From assembly GCA_963787195.1 (NCBI GenBank), contig CAWBCI010000003.1:114691-178690 (forward strand): a stretch of DNA of 64,000 bases, written 5' to 3'. A model generated the notes under the pieces. That model was not told the origin of the DNA. It made no database searches and was given only the letters and a program-made list of their open reading frames with translations. Origin of the DNA: CAWBCI01 sp963787195. Lineage in GTDB: Bacteria > Bacteroidota > Bacteroidia > Bacteroidales > JAGOPY01. A program made the position numbers and the translations under genes. This document shows positions 19,553-27,880 of the stretch, piece after piece. Numbering within the stretch: position 1 is the first letter of the stretch; every line of letters begins with the position of its first letter.

Positions 19553-19977
19553 GGATGCAAAGATCAGGAAATATACAACAGATGCAATGCGTCTAAGCTG
19601 GCTTTTACTTTAACCCGGTAATATTTGATCTTGAATGCTGTCATAAGGAATATGATGAACTGCTTGCAATTTTCCACAAAACGGTAATGACAGCAAGGAC
19701 CGGAAATAAAATACAATCAGCCATGGAGCATCGGCCATGATCCATTACACGATTCGGCATTGTCAATTGTCGATTTTCGATGTAAATGTTCGATTTGTGA
19801 TGGACGATTTACATTTTCATAGAGGATGTTCGAAGCGAATTTGGGCTTTTTAATGGAATAATTTGATTAAAAAAAATGCCTCCTGGATATTTAGTGAAAG
19901 ATTGTCCATGGACCATTTAAAATCGAAAATGAAATCATACATCGAAAATGCCGAATCGACAATCGTGCAATGAAAAA
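19553..19977. repeat. Gene-free spacer with TCGAT-rich segments
   Basis: No gene is seen. Segments at about 19745-19810 and 19915-19975 (gtcaattgtcgattttcgat and its inverse acatcgaaaatgccgaatcg) belong to the TCGAT-rich class and are in opposite orientations, so they could pair across ~120 bp. Confidence 0.5.
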
Positions 19978-20004
19978 ATGCCCCGACATAGTCGGGGCAT
20001 TTTT
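19978..20004 (-). terminator. Bidirectional intrinsic terminator downstream of the tRNA gene
   Basis: Perfect stem ATGCCCCGAC...GTCGGGGCAT with a 3-4 nt loop and flanking A and T runs, so it works as a Rho-independent terminator in both directions. On the minus strand it directly follows the tRNA 3' end. Confidence 0.85.
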
Positions 20005-20006
20005 TG

Positions 20007-20080
20007 TGGGCCCACCAGGACTTGAACCTGGGACCACCTGATTATGAGTCAGGTGCTCTAACCGACTGAGCTATAGGCCC
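20007..20080 (-). tRNA. tRNA with CAT anticodon, probably tRNA-Ile2 (lysidine-modified)
   Basis: 74 nt on the minus strand: acceptor GGGCCTA paired with TGGGCCC (one G-U), D arm AGCTCAGTCGGTTAGAGC, anticodon stem-loop CCTGACTCATAATCAGG with CAT, T arm containing GGTTCAAGTCC, and discriminator A. CCA is not encoded. A GGGCCTATAGCTCAG start with an ACTCATAA loop is typical of the bacterial Ile2 (CAU) tRNA modified by TilS rather than elongator Met; this identity is inferred from similarity. Confidence 0.92.
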
Positions 20081-20318
20081 GGACTTTGTAATTGTCGATT
20101 CGGTATTGTCGATTGTCGATTTTCGATATTTACCTTCTGAACCGCCAATCCCCAATTATTTGGGAGTGCAAAGATAAAGAAATTTGTAATTTTTATATAT
20201 ACTTCAAGCATTTTTGTTGAACACTTTGAATTGTTTTTGTAAAAAGGATAAGCAGTTCGTTTATAATGACGGTTTTACCTACAATTTTCTAAAGAATTAT
20301 CAACGTATAATAGGCAGA
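20081..20318. repeat. Gene-free stretch with a TCGAT-rich segment
   Basis: Contains attgtcgattcggtattgtc-type repeat near 20090-20130 and otherwise AT-rich DNA. A 60-codon reading frame at 20214-20396 runs into the R2 element and has no coding features, so it is not called. Confidence 0.4.
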
Positions 20319-20461
20319 CAGATCCTGATATACATCAGGATGACGCACAATATATATACTAAGGAAAAGCGGCGCGACACACCGATTGAATTATAAAGGA
20401 GTGCCGCGCCGCTTTATTTTTCTACCCTTTAAGACGTCATCCCGGCGCAGGCCGGGATCTG
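20319..20461. repeat. MITE-like element R2, copy 1 (143 bp)
   Basis: Left end cagatcctgatatacatcag...gatgacg; right end cgtcatcccggcgcaggccg...gatctg. These are imperfect terminal inverted repeats, about 27 bp, each internally palindromic. In the middle is a GC-rich hairpin: arms 20365-20380 (AAAAGCGGCGCGACAC) and 20401-20416 (GTGCCGCGCCGCTTTA). The second full copy at 38193-38337 is nearly the same length. Confidence 0.85.
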
Positions 20462-20654
20462 TCAGCTATTGGCAGAGAAGTAACCAAACTGTCGATGTTC
20501 TAAGGTGATGTCGATGTTCCATTTAATTCGGAAGTTCGGAAATTCGACATTATGAAAATTCGATATTTCAAATATTTGTTCACGTTTCCACAGTTACAAC
20601 ATGTAGAGACCTTTAATTTAATCTGTCCATAATATACATTTTCCTAATTAACAA
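20462..20654. repeat. R2 right-flank homology and TCGA-rich filler
   Basis: Sequence from about 20462 (tcagctattggcagagaagt) through ~20575 (ccatttaattcg, gatatttca) is related in order to 49813-49945. The repeated unit in the genome is therefore longer than the 143-bp core. Confidence 0.55.
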
Positions 20655-20662
20655 TATCTTTG
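20655..20662 (+). promoter_or_regulatory. -7 element TATCTTTG, HAD hydrolase gene
   Basis: Fits TAnnTTTG and ends 7 nt before the ATG at 20670, so the transcript probably starts at or within a few bases of the start codon (leaderless). Confidence 0.55.
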
Positions 20663-20669
20663 CAGCCCT

Positions 20670-21317
20670 ATGGAAAATCAAATCAAAAATATCATCTTCG
20701 ACTTCGGAGGAGTTATCATAAATATTGACCCTTTATCCGTAGTATCCGAATTGCAGAATATGGGATATAAGAACATATTGAAACTGCATGAAAAGCTGCT
20801 GGCAGATAATGCGTATGTGAAACTGGAATTAGGTACTCTTTCCCCTGCAGAGTTCCGGCAGATCATTAAGGATTTCCTGGGAGGAAATCTATCAGACCAG
20901 CAGATCGATTTTGCATGGAATTCTATCATAAAGGATATTCCTCCCGGAAGAATTGAGTTGCTCGAAAAGGTCCGGAAGAATTATAAATCCTTCCTTCTCA
21001 GCAATTCAAACGAAATTCATTATGAATATTATAATGATTATGTGAAGAAGAATTTTAGTTATGAAAATCTTTCTTCCCTCTTTGATAAAGCCTATTATTC
21101 CTTTAAGATGCGGCTTTATAAACCCGATCCTGTCATCTTTCAGAAAATCCTTAAAGAAAATGATCTGAAAGCTTCTGAAACAATTTTTATTGACGATACA
21201 AGAGTGAATGTGGATGCCGCGAATGAACTTGGCATTAAAGGCTATCATCTTGACGATGGGATAGATGTCAGGGATCTGTTCGACACAAATGGATTCTGGA
21301 TTGCGCCAACAGAATAA
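20670..21317 (+). CDS. HAD-superfamily hydrolase (YihX/epoxide-hydrolase-like subfamily)
   Basis: 215 residues. HAD motif I is IIFDFGGVIINID with the variant DFGG (the second Asp replaced by Gly), as in the haloacid dehalogenase-like IA-variant-3 group that includes YihX sugar-phosphate phosphatase. Motif II is FLLSNSNEIH, motif III lies in YKPDPVIFQKIL and motif IV is TIFIDDTRVNVDAANELGIK. The likely activity is dephosphorylation of a small sugar phosphate; substrate not predictable. Convergent with dusB, with only a 3-bp gap. Confidence 0.88.
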   Translation: MENQIKNIIFDFGGVIINIDPLSVVSELQNMGYKNILKLHEKLLADNAYVKLELGTLSPAEFRQIIKDFLGGNLSDQQIDFAWNSIIKDIPPGRIELLEKVRKNYKSFLLSNSNEIHYEYYNDYVKKNFSYENLSSLFDKAYYSFKMRLYKPDPVIFQKILKENDLKASETIFIDDTRVNVDAANELGIKGYHLDDGIDVRDLFDTNGFWIAPTE

Positions 21318-21320
21318 ATT

Positions 21321-22304
21321 TTACTGTTCACTGTAAGCCAATAGAATCTCATCAAAAATCTGACTCACTTCTTCATAAGTCGGTGCAAGCATCAGGCGCA
21401 TCTTGAAGGGCTTGAAATGATCGTAGCCCTTAAAGTATTCCGGATAGTGCCGCTTCATTTCATTCAGGGCCACATGCTCACCTTTCCAGTCTATGGACCT
21501 TTCCAAATGGATACGGCAGATCTTTATCCGCTCCAGTACATCAGGCGGAGGATTTAATTCACCGCTTTCAAGGAAATGTTTTATATCGCGGAATATCCAT
21601 GGGTTACCATAACTCCCCCGGGCTATCATCAGGCCATCGACATTAAAATTATCTTTGAAATATTTTGCCGATTCAGGGGAAATAACATCCCCGTTGCCGA
21701 AAACGGGAATTATTACCCGGGGATTATTTTTTACTTCCCTGAGAAGGGTCCAGTCGGCCGGCTCACCGGGTCTTTGAACCCTTGTGCGGGCATGTATCGT
21801 GATGGCTTGTATCCCTACATCCTGCAGCCTTTCAACTATTTCTACAATATCCTTATTTTCATTATCATAACCTAAACGGGTCTTAACTGTAACAGGCAGT
21901 TTTGTGGCTTTTACACAGGCTTCGGTCATCCTTACCATTTTGGGTATATCATTCAATATACCTGCACCGGCTCCTCTTCTGACAACTTTTTTCACCGGAC
22001 ATCCAAAATTGATATCTATCAGGTCGGGGGCAGCCTCTTCTGCATATTGAGTAGCTTTCACCATAGAATCGATATCATGGCCATAAATCTGTATCCCTAT
22101 AGGCCTTTCAGACTCATCGAATTCAAGTTTTTTTACACTGCTTTTGGCGTCCCTGATCAATCCGTCGGAAGAAATAAATTCAGTATACATTAGATCAGCT
22201 CCGAACATCTTGCATACATGCCGGAAAGGAGGATCACTCACATCTTCCATGGGTGCCAGCAATAAGGGGAAGTCTCCGATTTCTATATTTCTTATTTTCA
22301 CCAT
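21321..22304 (-). CDS. dusB: tRNA-dihydrouridine synthase B
   Basis: 327 residues, full length. N-terminal FMN-binding LLLAPMEDVSDPPFRHVCK, then LIDINFGCPVKKVVRRGAGA with the catalytic Cys, VTVKTRLGYDNENKDIVEIV, AITIHARTRVQRPGEPADWT and IPVFGNGDVISPESAKYF. The enzyme reduces uridines in the tRNA D-loop using NADPH and FMN. Its -7 element at 22337-22330 overlaps the divergent promoter region of the CPBP protease gene. Confidence 0.93.
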   Translation of the reverse strand: MVKIRNIEIGDFPLLLAPMEDVSDPPFRHVCKMFGADLMYTEFISSDGLIRDAKSSVKKLEFDESERPIGIQIYGHDIDSMVKATQYAEEAAPDLIDINFGCPVKKVVRRGAGAGILNDIPKMVRMTEACVKATKLPVTVKTRLGYDNENKDIVEIVERLQDVGIQAITIHARTRVQRPGEPADWTLLREVKNNPRVIIPVFGNGDVISPESAKYFKDNFNVDGLMIARGSYGNPWIFRDIKHFLESGELNPPPDVLERIKICRIHLERSIDWKGEHVALNEMKRHYPEYFKGYDHFKPFKMRLMLAPTYEEVSQIFDEILLAYSEQ

Positions 22305-22329
22305 ATTTTGGCCCTTATTTTTTGTGCTG

Positions 22330-22337
22330 CAAAATTA
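22330..22337 (-). promoter_or_regulatory. -7 element TAATTTTG for dusB
   Basis: Minus-strand TAATTTTG matches TAnnTTTG and lies about 25 bp upstream of the dusB ATG. It is nearly back-to-back with the + strand element at 22339-22346. Confidence 0.55.
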
Positions 22338-22338
22338 C

Positions 22339-22346
22339 TATTTTTG
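22339..22346 (+). promoter_or_regulatory. -7 element TATTTTTG for the CPBP protease gene
   Basis: TATTTTTG lies 31 bp upstream of the ATG at 22378. This supports choosing that start over the in-frame upstream extension, which would begin inside dusB. Confidence 0.55.
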
Positions 22347-22377
22347 CTGTCTGATAATCAAAACAAGATACATTCAT

Positions 22378-23325
22378 ATGTTCAGGGAACCTCCCTTTCG
22401 GAACTTTCCGCCATATCTGAAAATAATCAGCCTTCTCTTAGTAATAGTTATAACTTTTTTATTTGTATTGGCTTTAGGTGCGGGTTTATCCATCCCTTTC
22501 TTCGGGAAGGGGATACTTGAAAGCATTTCTCAGAATTCTGATTTTTCAGACCCCAGGGCCATCATGGGTTTAAAGTATTTCCAGATAGTTAATCAGATCG
22601 GGGTTTTTGTTCTCCCGGCAATAATATTTGTAATCCTGACTGATGACAGCTTCGGAGGATACATGAAACTGAAGGGGAAAATGCATACTTTCAGCCTGAT
22701 ATTCGGAATAGTGCTGATTTTCGTTTCACTTCCATTCAACAATTGGTTGCTTCAAATCAATCAGAACATCTCATTTCCTTCATACCTGGTCGGAGTGGAG
22801 AATTGGATGAGGGCTTCAGAAGACGGAGCGGAGAAATTGACAGACGCATTTTTGAAAACTACCTCTTTTGGTGGATTGATGCTTAATATTTTGATGATCT
22901 CTATCATCGCGGCCATCGGGGAAGAATTTATTTTCAGGGGGATCCTGGTCCGCTTATTTCGTGAATGGACAGGGAATATTCACCTTGGTGTATTTATACC
23001 GGCTTTTATTTTCAGCGCATTGCATCTTCAGTTCTTTGGATTCATACCCCGCCTTGTTCTGGGATTGATACTTGGATATCTTTTCGTCTGGTCAAATTCA
23101 CTTTGGGTCCCCATAGCAGCTCATTTTATTAACAATACCATGGCAGTCTTGATTTCTTTCCTGGACAACAAGGGTATAATCAGTTTGAATTTCGAAAATT
23201 TTGGCTCCACAAACAATGTCTGGGTAATCACCGGAAGTTTTATAATTACCATATTCATCCTGCTTTCCATTCGTTTTCATGAACAAAGGGAATATCGAAA
23301 GCTGTTTTCTAAAGACGCCCGATAA
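22378..23325 (+). CDS. CPBP-family (Abi/CAAX-like) intramembrane metalloprotease
   Basis: 315 residues from the ATG at 22378. Upstream in-frame sequence reads through antisense dusB and is not protein-like. About eight transmembrane segments, the first at ~18-40 (IISLLLVIVITFLFVLALG). The protease motifs are EEFIFRGILVRLFREW (EExxxR), SALHLQFFGFIPRLVLGLIL (motif 2, FxxxH-like) and the later PIAAHFINNTMAVLISF. Relatives cleave prenylated proteins or process bacteriocin-like peptides; the substrate here is unknown. Confidence 0.85.
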   Translation: MFREPPFRNFPPYLKIISLLLVIVITFLFVLALGAGLSIPFFGKGILESISQNSDFSDPRAIMGLKYFQIVNQIGVFVLPAIIFVILTDDSFGGYMKLKGKMHTFSLIFGIVLIFVSLPFNNWLLQINQNISFPSYLVGVENWMRASEDGAEKLTDAFLKTTSFGGLMLNILMISIIAAIGEEFIFRGILVRLFREWTGNIHLGVFIPAFIFSALHLQFFGFIPRLVLGLILGYLFVWSNSLWVPIAAHFINNTMAVLISFLDNKGIISLNFENFGSTNNVWVITGSFIITIFILLSIRFHEQREYRKLFSKDAR

Positions 23326-23326
23326 A

Positions 23327-23363
23327 AAAAAGAGGACATCTTCTTTAAAGATGCCCTCTTCAA
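23327..23363 (-). terminator. Intrinsic terminator of the Exb operon
   Basis: On the minus strand AAGAGGGCATCTTT...AAGATGTCCTCTT forms a stem with one mismatch, followed by eight T. It also lies just after the CPBP stop on the other strand, so it may serve both convergent units. Confidence 0.75.
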
Positions 23364-23380
23364 ATTATCATGAAAGAAAA

Positions 23381-23848
23381 TTAAAATTTCAATTCGTTAA
23401 CTTTTCTGGAAGAATAGTTAATTTTCAATGCATTCGCTTTTCTCAGTTCCTGTTTGATATCAGTAATAATCCCCATGCGGGTACGCATATCGGCTTTGAT
23501 TGAAGTTGTAATGAATTTGCGGTCCACTTCGTCCCTTTTTTCCCGTTCACTCGCTACAAATTCCTGAATATTGGCAACCGTGGCAAAGGCATCATTTAAC
23601 TGGATGCGTGACTCGGTTCCATACTGTGCTTTTACCGGTTGCCCTACGTAAATAAAACTTACCAGGGATTTTCTTTCCAGTTTCTGAACTTCGGTTGCTT
23701 CCGGCAGTTTGATTTTCACGAGCATAGTTGTTTCCCGCATTACGGTAGTAACCATGAAGAAAAACAGCAACATGAAAATGATATCGGGAAGTGAAGCAGT
23801 GTTAATTCGCTGCTGCCCATCGGCTTTCTTTTTTCTAAATCTTGCCAT
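23381..23848 (-). CDS. exbD: ExbD/TolR-family biopolymer transport protein
   Basis: 155 residues with a single N-terminal transmembrane helix after RINTASLPDIIFMLLFFFMV, which holds the conserved membrane Asp, then VTTVMRETTMLVKIKLPEAT. The periplasmic domain follows (IQLNDAFATVANIQEFVASE). ExbD with ExbB uses the proton gradient to energise TonB-dependent outer-membrane transport. It is the last gene of a four-gene minus-strand cluster, 14 bp after the second ExbD gene. Confidence 0.9.
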   Translation of the reverse strand: MARFRKKKADGQQRINTASLPDIIFMLLFFFMVTTVMRETTMLVKIKLPEATEVQKLERKSLVSFIYVGQPVKAQYGTESRIQLNDAFATVANIQEFVASEREKRDEVDRKFITTSIKADMRTRMGIITDIKQELRKANALKINYSSRKVNELKF

Positions 23849-23862
23849 AATGATCCTCCAGA

Positions 23863-24441
23863 TTATTTATTACCTCCGACATTTTCAGGTTCAGCTTCCG
23901 AAATAGCGATCGGGATAGCCTGCTGAATCGCGTCGATTTTATTTTCATCTACCAGGTCGTTAAATTTCACTCCGAATTTATCCATTGATAAATTATCCCT
24001 GAGTTCATCAAAAGCCTTCGTAAGTTCATTCTGAACGCGGATATACATATCATATGAAGTTCCCCGGTCGTTTTTCAGAGAAACCACACCTTTAGAAACC
24101 ATCATGGTTCCCAGCAGGGGAATGGTTTCTTCCTTTTTTTCCGGGAGGTTGGGGTCATTATCCGGGTTCAGGAAGAAGTGTTCGGTATCATTTTTCAGCT
24201 GACTGATATCACTGGGCTTTCCTTCAACCATGAGTAAATCAGCAGAATTCACCAGAACTTGAAAAATATTCCGTTCCTTGATATCAACCTGACTGTTATC
24301 TTCCACGGGTGGAGGAAGTTTACGCGTAATACCTGTATCCACGTCCATGGTTGTAGCAACCAGGAAGAAGATCAGGAGAAGAAAAGCAATGTCGGCCATA
24401 GAGCCTGCATTGATTTCTACATTTTGCTTTTTAGTTCTCAT
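23863..24441 (-). CDS. ExbD-family protein, longer paralogue
   Basis: 192 residues. It starts VEINAGSMADIAFLLLIFFL, the ExbD transmembrane segment with the membrane Asp, then VATTMDVDTGITRKLPPPVE. The periplasmic part is extended (NLPEKKEETIPLLGTMMVSK) relative to ordinary ExbD. Paired ExbD paralogues next to one ExbB are usual in Bacteroidota and may form a heteromeric complex. It lies 11 bp from the upstream membrane-protein gene, so co-transcription is very likely. Confidence 0.88.
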   Translation of the reverse strand: MRTKKQNVEINAGSMADIAFLLLIFFLVATTMDVDTGITRKLPPPVEDNSQVDIKERNIFQVLVNSADLLMVEGKPSDISQLKNDTEHFFLNPDNDPNLPEKKEETIPLLGTMMVSKGVVSLKNDRGTSYDMYIRVQNELTKAFDELRDNLSMDKFGVKFNDLVDENKIDAIQQAIPIAISEAEPENVGGNK

Positions 24442-24452
24442 AATGTGATCCC

Positions 24453-24869
24453 TTATTTAAAAGTTCTGGAGACCGCGGAATATATGATAGCAAGAATGGC
24501 TGCCGCAAACATCACATAAGTGACATACAGGCCGGCCCCAACTATCCTTGAAGTGGATACTGAAGTTGACATTTTTTCAATCTGGACTGGCGTAAAATTG
24601 TTCGTAGACAGCGTATAAGATATAATTGCTATCAAAACCATGGCACCCAGTACTATGGCTAATTTAATGGCTCCTTTTGGATGCTGGATCAAATTGGACA
24701 CAGCTGTAATTAAAGTTGTCAGTATGAGAATTACAAGCAGGGCATATCCCCAGTAAATGACATAGTCAGCATCAATTGCGCCGGCATAAAACAAAATGCC
24801 AAGCAGTGCCGATATTCCCATCAGCGCATAAAGAAACCATTGGACTAATTTGGATGTTTTATCGTTCAT
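24453..24869 (-). CDS. Four-helix membrane protein conserved in Exb clusters
   Basis: 138 residues with about four transmembrane segments: ~10-30, 36-60, 67-88 and 108-130. No enzyme motif is visible. It sits between ExbB and the two ExbD genes with gaps of 11 bp on each side, so it is probably an accessory subunit of the same proton-driven complex. Function not known. Confidence 0.75.
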   Translation of the reverse strand: MNDKTSKLVQWFLYALMGISALLGILFYAGAIDADYVIYWGYALLVILILTTLITAVSNLIQHPKGAIKLAIVLGAMVLIAIISYTLSTNNFTPVQIEKMSTSVSTSRIVGAGLYVTYVMFAAAILAIIYSAVSRTFK

Positions 24870-24880
24870 GGTTGAAAAAT

Positions 24881-25708
24881 TTATTTCTTGTATTTTGCAA
24901 GAATGTCGATGAATGAAATGGAGCTGTCTTCCATGTTATTAACCAGGCTGTCGATCTTTGCAACAAGGAAGTTGTAAAAGATCTGCAGAATGATGGCCAC
25001 GATCAGACCGAACACGGTAGTTAAAAGGGCAACTTTGATACCACCGGCAACGATGGTCGGGGAGATATCGCCTGCAGCTTCGATATTGTCAAAAGCCTGG
25101 ACCATCCCGATAACCGTACCCAGGAACCCGAGCATAGGAGCCAGGGCTATAAAGAGGGAGATCCAGGATAAACCGCTTTCAAGACGTCCCATAAGCACAC
25201 TGCCGTATGAAACGATTGATTTTTCAACCATTTCAAGTCCTTCATCATATCGGGTGAAACCCTGGAAGAAAATGCTGGCAACCGGCCCGCGCGTATTTTT
25301 ACAGACTTCCTTGGCTGCTTCTACACCGCTTGACTCAACAGATGATTCAATTTTATTCAGGAGTTTCTGGGTATTGGTGGTTGATAAACTCAGGTAAATG
25401 ATCCTTTCAATGCTGATAGCGAGCCCAAAGATCAAGGTCAGCATGATAATAGCCATAAACCCGGCACCCCCCTGTATAAAATAACGTTTCAGGATCTGGT
25501 GAAAACCTTTTGGCTGCGTGTCCTCCGCAGTCAGGGTCGTGGTGGCCTTGGTGGCAGGAGCAGGTTGTGTCGTGGCCTGGGCGGCGGAATCCTTTACAAC
25601 AGCTTGATTCTCAGTTTGAGTTGCTGGCTTATCCTGAGCAAATGCGCCATTGTAGAACCCGAATGTTAGCAGAGATGCTAAAGTCAAAAATGCGATTAAT
25701 CTTTTCAT
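24881..25708 (-). CDS. exbB: ExbB/TolQ/MotA-family proton channel protein
   Basis: 275 residues. A signal-peptide-like N-terminus (MKRLIAFLTLASLLTFGFYN) and a Thr/Ala/Pro-rich linker (about 25-65) precede the MotA/TolQ/ExbB domain. Transmembrane helices lie at ~80-102, ~190-212 (ISLFIALAPMLGFLGTVIGM) and ~225-248 (GIKVALLTTVFGLIVAIILQ). The conserved Pro and Thr residues of the proton path are in the last two. It heads the four-gene Exb operon, starting about 50 bp from the tRNA-Ser gene. Confidence 0.92.
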   Translation of the reverse strand: MKRLIAFLTLASLLTFGFYNGAFAQDKPATQTENQAVVKDSAAQATTQPAPATKATTTLTAEDTQPKGFHQILKRYFIQGGAGFMAIIMLTLIFGLAISIERIIYLSLSTTNTQKLLNKIESSVESSGVEAAKEVCKNTRGPVASIFFQGFTRYDEGLEMVEKSIVSYGSVLMGRLESGLSWISLFIALAPMLGFLGTVIGMVQAFDNIEAAGDISPTIVAGGIKVALLTTVFGLIVAIILQIFYNFLVAKIDSLVNNMEDSSISFIDILAKYKK

Positions 25709-25757
25709 GGTTTAAGTGATTGATTATTAACTTTATAATTCGTCCTTTATTAATATT

Positions 25758-25848
25758 TGGCGGAGAGAAAGGGATTCGAACCCTTGATGCGCTTTTGGCG
25801 CATACACGCTTTCCAGGCGTGCGCCTTCGACCACTCGGCCATCTCTCC
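25758..25848 (-). tRNA. tRNA-Ser (GGA anticodon)
   Basis: Minus strand, 88 nt plus an encoded CCA. Acceptor GGAGAGA/TCTCTCC, D arm GCCGAGTGGTCGAAGGC, anticodon loop CTGGAAA (GGA), a long variable arm TATGCGCCAAAAGCGCATC that forms a stem as required for class II tRNA-Ser, and T arm GGGTTCGAATCCC. Discriminator G. Confidence 0.96.
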
Positions 25849-26025
25849 TTTTCTCTCTTACTGACCCCGGAAAACACCTCCAAAAATCAGGCAGCTAAAG
25901 TAATAAAAAAAAACCATTAAAAACAATTACATTCAAAATTTATGAGCAGTTCGATCAGTTATTTAGACTAAATCAAAGGTGCTTTAAAATACATCTATAT
26001 GGATTGTTTTATATTCCCTGATCAT

Positions 26026-27054
26026 TTATATACTCATCTCTCCGCGTAAAGGTTTTTGAAGCAATTCTTTAACTTCCTTCAAGCTGATTTTTGTTCCCAG
26101 AAGGAACATCATTTTCGCCACTGCCGACTCGGTCGTTATATCATATCCGCTTATAACCCCTATTTTTTCAAGCTCTATCCCTGTTTGATACTTTCCCATC
26201 TCTACCGGACCTGCCTTACACTGAGTTACATTATAGATAATTATGTTGTGTTCAATGGCCTTTTGCAAAAGATCAAGAAACCAAAGTTCATTGCTGGCAT
26301 TCCCTGAGCCGAAAGTTTCCAGGATAACCCCTCTCAAACCCGGTATCGAAAGTACGGTTTCAACGGCAATTTTTGATATACCCGGAAAGAGTTTCAGGAT
26401 AATTACATTGTTGTCCAGTGATTTATGGATCTTCAATGATCTGAAATTCGGCCTGAGTATTTCATTGATATGGTATTTTATATTGACCCCTGCATCAGCC
26501 AGCGGAGGGTAATTGCCTGAGTGGAATGCTTTAAAATTTTCAGCATTATATTTAAATGTACGGTTCCCTCTCAGTAACTGGTTTTCGAAATAGATGGCAA
26601 CCTCAGGAACTATGGGTGTATCCTCTATCCTGGCAGCCGCAATTTCAATGGAAGTAATAAAATTCTCTCTTCCGTCACTCCGTATCATGCCCAATGGAAG
26701 TTGTGAACCCGTCAGTATTACCGGTTTATTCAGGTTCTCAAGCATGAAACTTAGAGCTGAAGCAGTGTAAGCCATGGTATCGGAACCATGCAATACCACA
26801 AAACCATCATATTTTTCATAGTTCTTTTCGATCACTTCAGCAATTTGGAGCCAGTGTGCAGGATTCATGTTGGAAGAATCCAGCAGGGGCTCAAAAGAAT
26901 GGAAACCTATATTATATTCAAATTTTTCCAGGACCGGGATCTGTTCGTATAACTCTTCACTGCTCACCGGATGCAATGTACCGCTTACTTTATCCTTCAC
27001 CATTCCGATCGTCCCACCGGTATATATTATAAGTATGGATGTCTTGCTTTTCAT
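26026..27054 (-). CDS. ansA: Type I L-asparaginase
   Basis: 342 residues. The first catalytic motif is IYTGGTIGMVKDKVSGTL (nucleophile Thr) and the second FVVLHGSDTMAYTASALSFM (Thr-Asp), followed by VILTGSQLPLGMIRSDGREN with the Lys/Arg neighbourhood. No signal peptide is present, so it is the cytoplasmic type I enzyme converting asparagine to aspartate and ammonia. Its ATG overlaps the TatD stop codon by one base (TAATG), which points to translational coupling within an operon. Confidence 0.93.
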   Translation of the reverse strand: MKSKTSILIIYTGGTIGMVKDKVSGTLHPVSSEELYEQIPVLEKFEYNIGFHSFEPLLDSSNMNPAHWLQIAEVIEKNYEKYDGFVVLHGSDTMAYTASALSFMLENLNKPVILTGSQLPLGMIRSDGRENFITSIEIAAARIEDTPIVPEVAIYFENQLLRGNRTFKYNAENFKAFHSGNYPPLADAGVNIKYHINEILRPNFRSLKIHKSLDNNVIILKLFPGISKIAVETVLSIPGLRGVILETFGSGNASNELWFLDLLQKAIEHNIIIYNVTQCKAGPVEMGKYQTGIELEKIGVISGYDITTESAVAKMMFLLGTKISLKEVKELLQKPLRGEMSI

Positions 27055-27824
27055 TAATAGATTTTAAATAGTTCAAGCGCGTTTTCAGTGGTCTTAAGAG
27101 CAACTTCTTCCAGAGTAAGACCCTTAATCTGGGCCATTTTTTCAGCAATGATATAAATATAGGCACTTTCATTTCTTTTCCCCCTGTAAGGTACAGGGCT
27201 GAGGAAAGGTGAATCGGTCTCAAGCACCATATGTTCTATGCCCATTTGTTCTACCACTTTGTCAAGCCCGCTTTTACGAAAAGTCAAAACCCCGCCTATT
27301 CCCAATTTTAATCCCATTCCGCTTACCTTTTCTGCCTCTTCCAAATTACCTGAAAAGCAATGGAAAACGCCCTTCAGTCCTTTTATATTTTCTGAATCCA
27401 AAATATTTATTATCTCTGAAAATGAATTCCGGGAATGTATCGCAACCGGAAGTCCGGATTCATTTGCCCAGTGTATCTGAATTCTGAAAGCTTCTTCCTG
27501 CTCCCTGAAATATGTCTTGTCCCAATAAAGGTCAATCCCGATTTCACCTACGGCTATGAATTTATCATTATCCAGCTTTTCTTTAATAATATTTAATTGT
27601 TCTCTGAAATCAGGCCCCACTGAAGTTGGGTGCAGACCTATCATCGGAAAGCAATTTTCAGGGAATTCCGCACTTAATTCCATCATGCCTTTTATACTAT
27701 CCTTATCTATATTAGGCAGGAACATATACTGAATGCCTTTTTGGATCGCGTTCCCAACCACCTCCTTCCTGTCCTCGTCAAATTGTTCAAGGTAGAGATG
27801 CGTGTGTGTGTCAATGAAGATCAT
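27054..27824 (-). CDS. tatD: TatD-family metal-dependent DNase
   Basis: 256 residues. Metal ligands are visible in order: FIDTHTHLYLEQFDEDRK (HxH), VGEIGIDLYWDK (Glu), PVAIHSRNSFSEII (His), GVFHCFSGNLEEAEK (His) and MVLETDSPFLSPVPYRGKRN (Asp). TatD proteins are 3'-5' exonucleases linked to DNA repair and peroxide resistance. Upstream TAATTTTG ends only 4 nt before the ATG, so the tatD-ansA mRNA is probably leaderless. Confidence 0.92.
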   Translation of the reverse strand: MIFIDTHTHLYLEQFDEDRKEVVGNAIQKGIQYMFLPNIDKDSIKGMMELSAEFPENCFPMIGLHPTSVGPDFREQLNIIKEKLDNDKFIAVGEIGIDLYWDKTYFREQEEAFRIQIHWANESGLPVAIHSRNSFSEIINILDSENIKGLKGVFHCFSGNLEEAEKVSGMGLKLGIGGVLTFRKSGLDKVVEQMGIEHMVLETDSPFLSPVPYRGKRNESAYIYIIAEKMAQIKGLTLEEVALKTTENALELFKIY

Positions 27825-27828
27825 TGCG

Positions 27829-27836
27829 CAAAATTA
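27829..27836 (-). promoter_or_regulatory. -7 element TAATTTTG, probably leaderless tatD transcript
   Basis: Minus-strand TAATTTTG, then CGCA, then ATG. With the usual start site a few bases after the element, transcription would begin at or very near the A of the ATG. Confidence 0.55.
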
Positions 27837-27860
27837 GCTGAAAATTAAGGATCATATGTT

Positions 27861-27868
27861 ACTTTTGC
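27861..27868 (+). promoter_or_regulatory. -7 element TACTTTTG for the glycosyltransferase gene
   Basis: TACTTTTG matches TAnnTTTG about 13 bp upstream of the TTG start of the family 9 glycosyltransferase. It is divergent from the tatD element about 30 bp away. Confidence 0.5.
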
Positions 27869-27880
27869 ATAAAATTAGAT

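Noticed and set aside
20214..20396. 60-codon frame overlapping R2 copy 1
   Set aside because: It runs through the MITE-like element and has no protein-like features.
22144..22377. N-terminal extension of the CPBP protease
   Set aside because: It is antisense to dusB, and a promoter element precedes the ATG at 22378.
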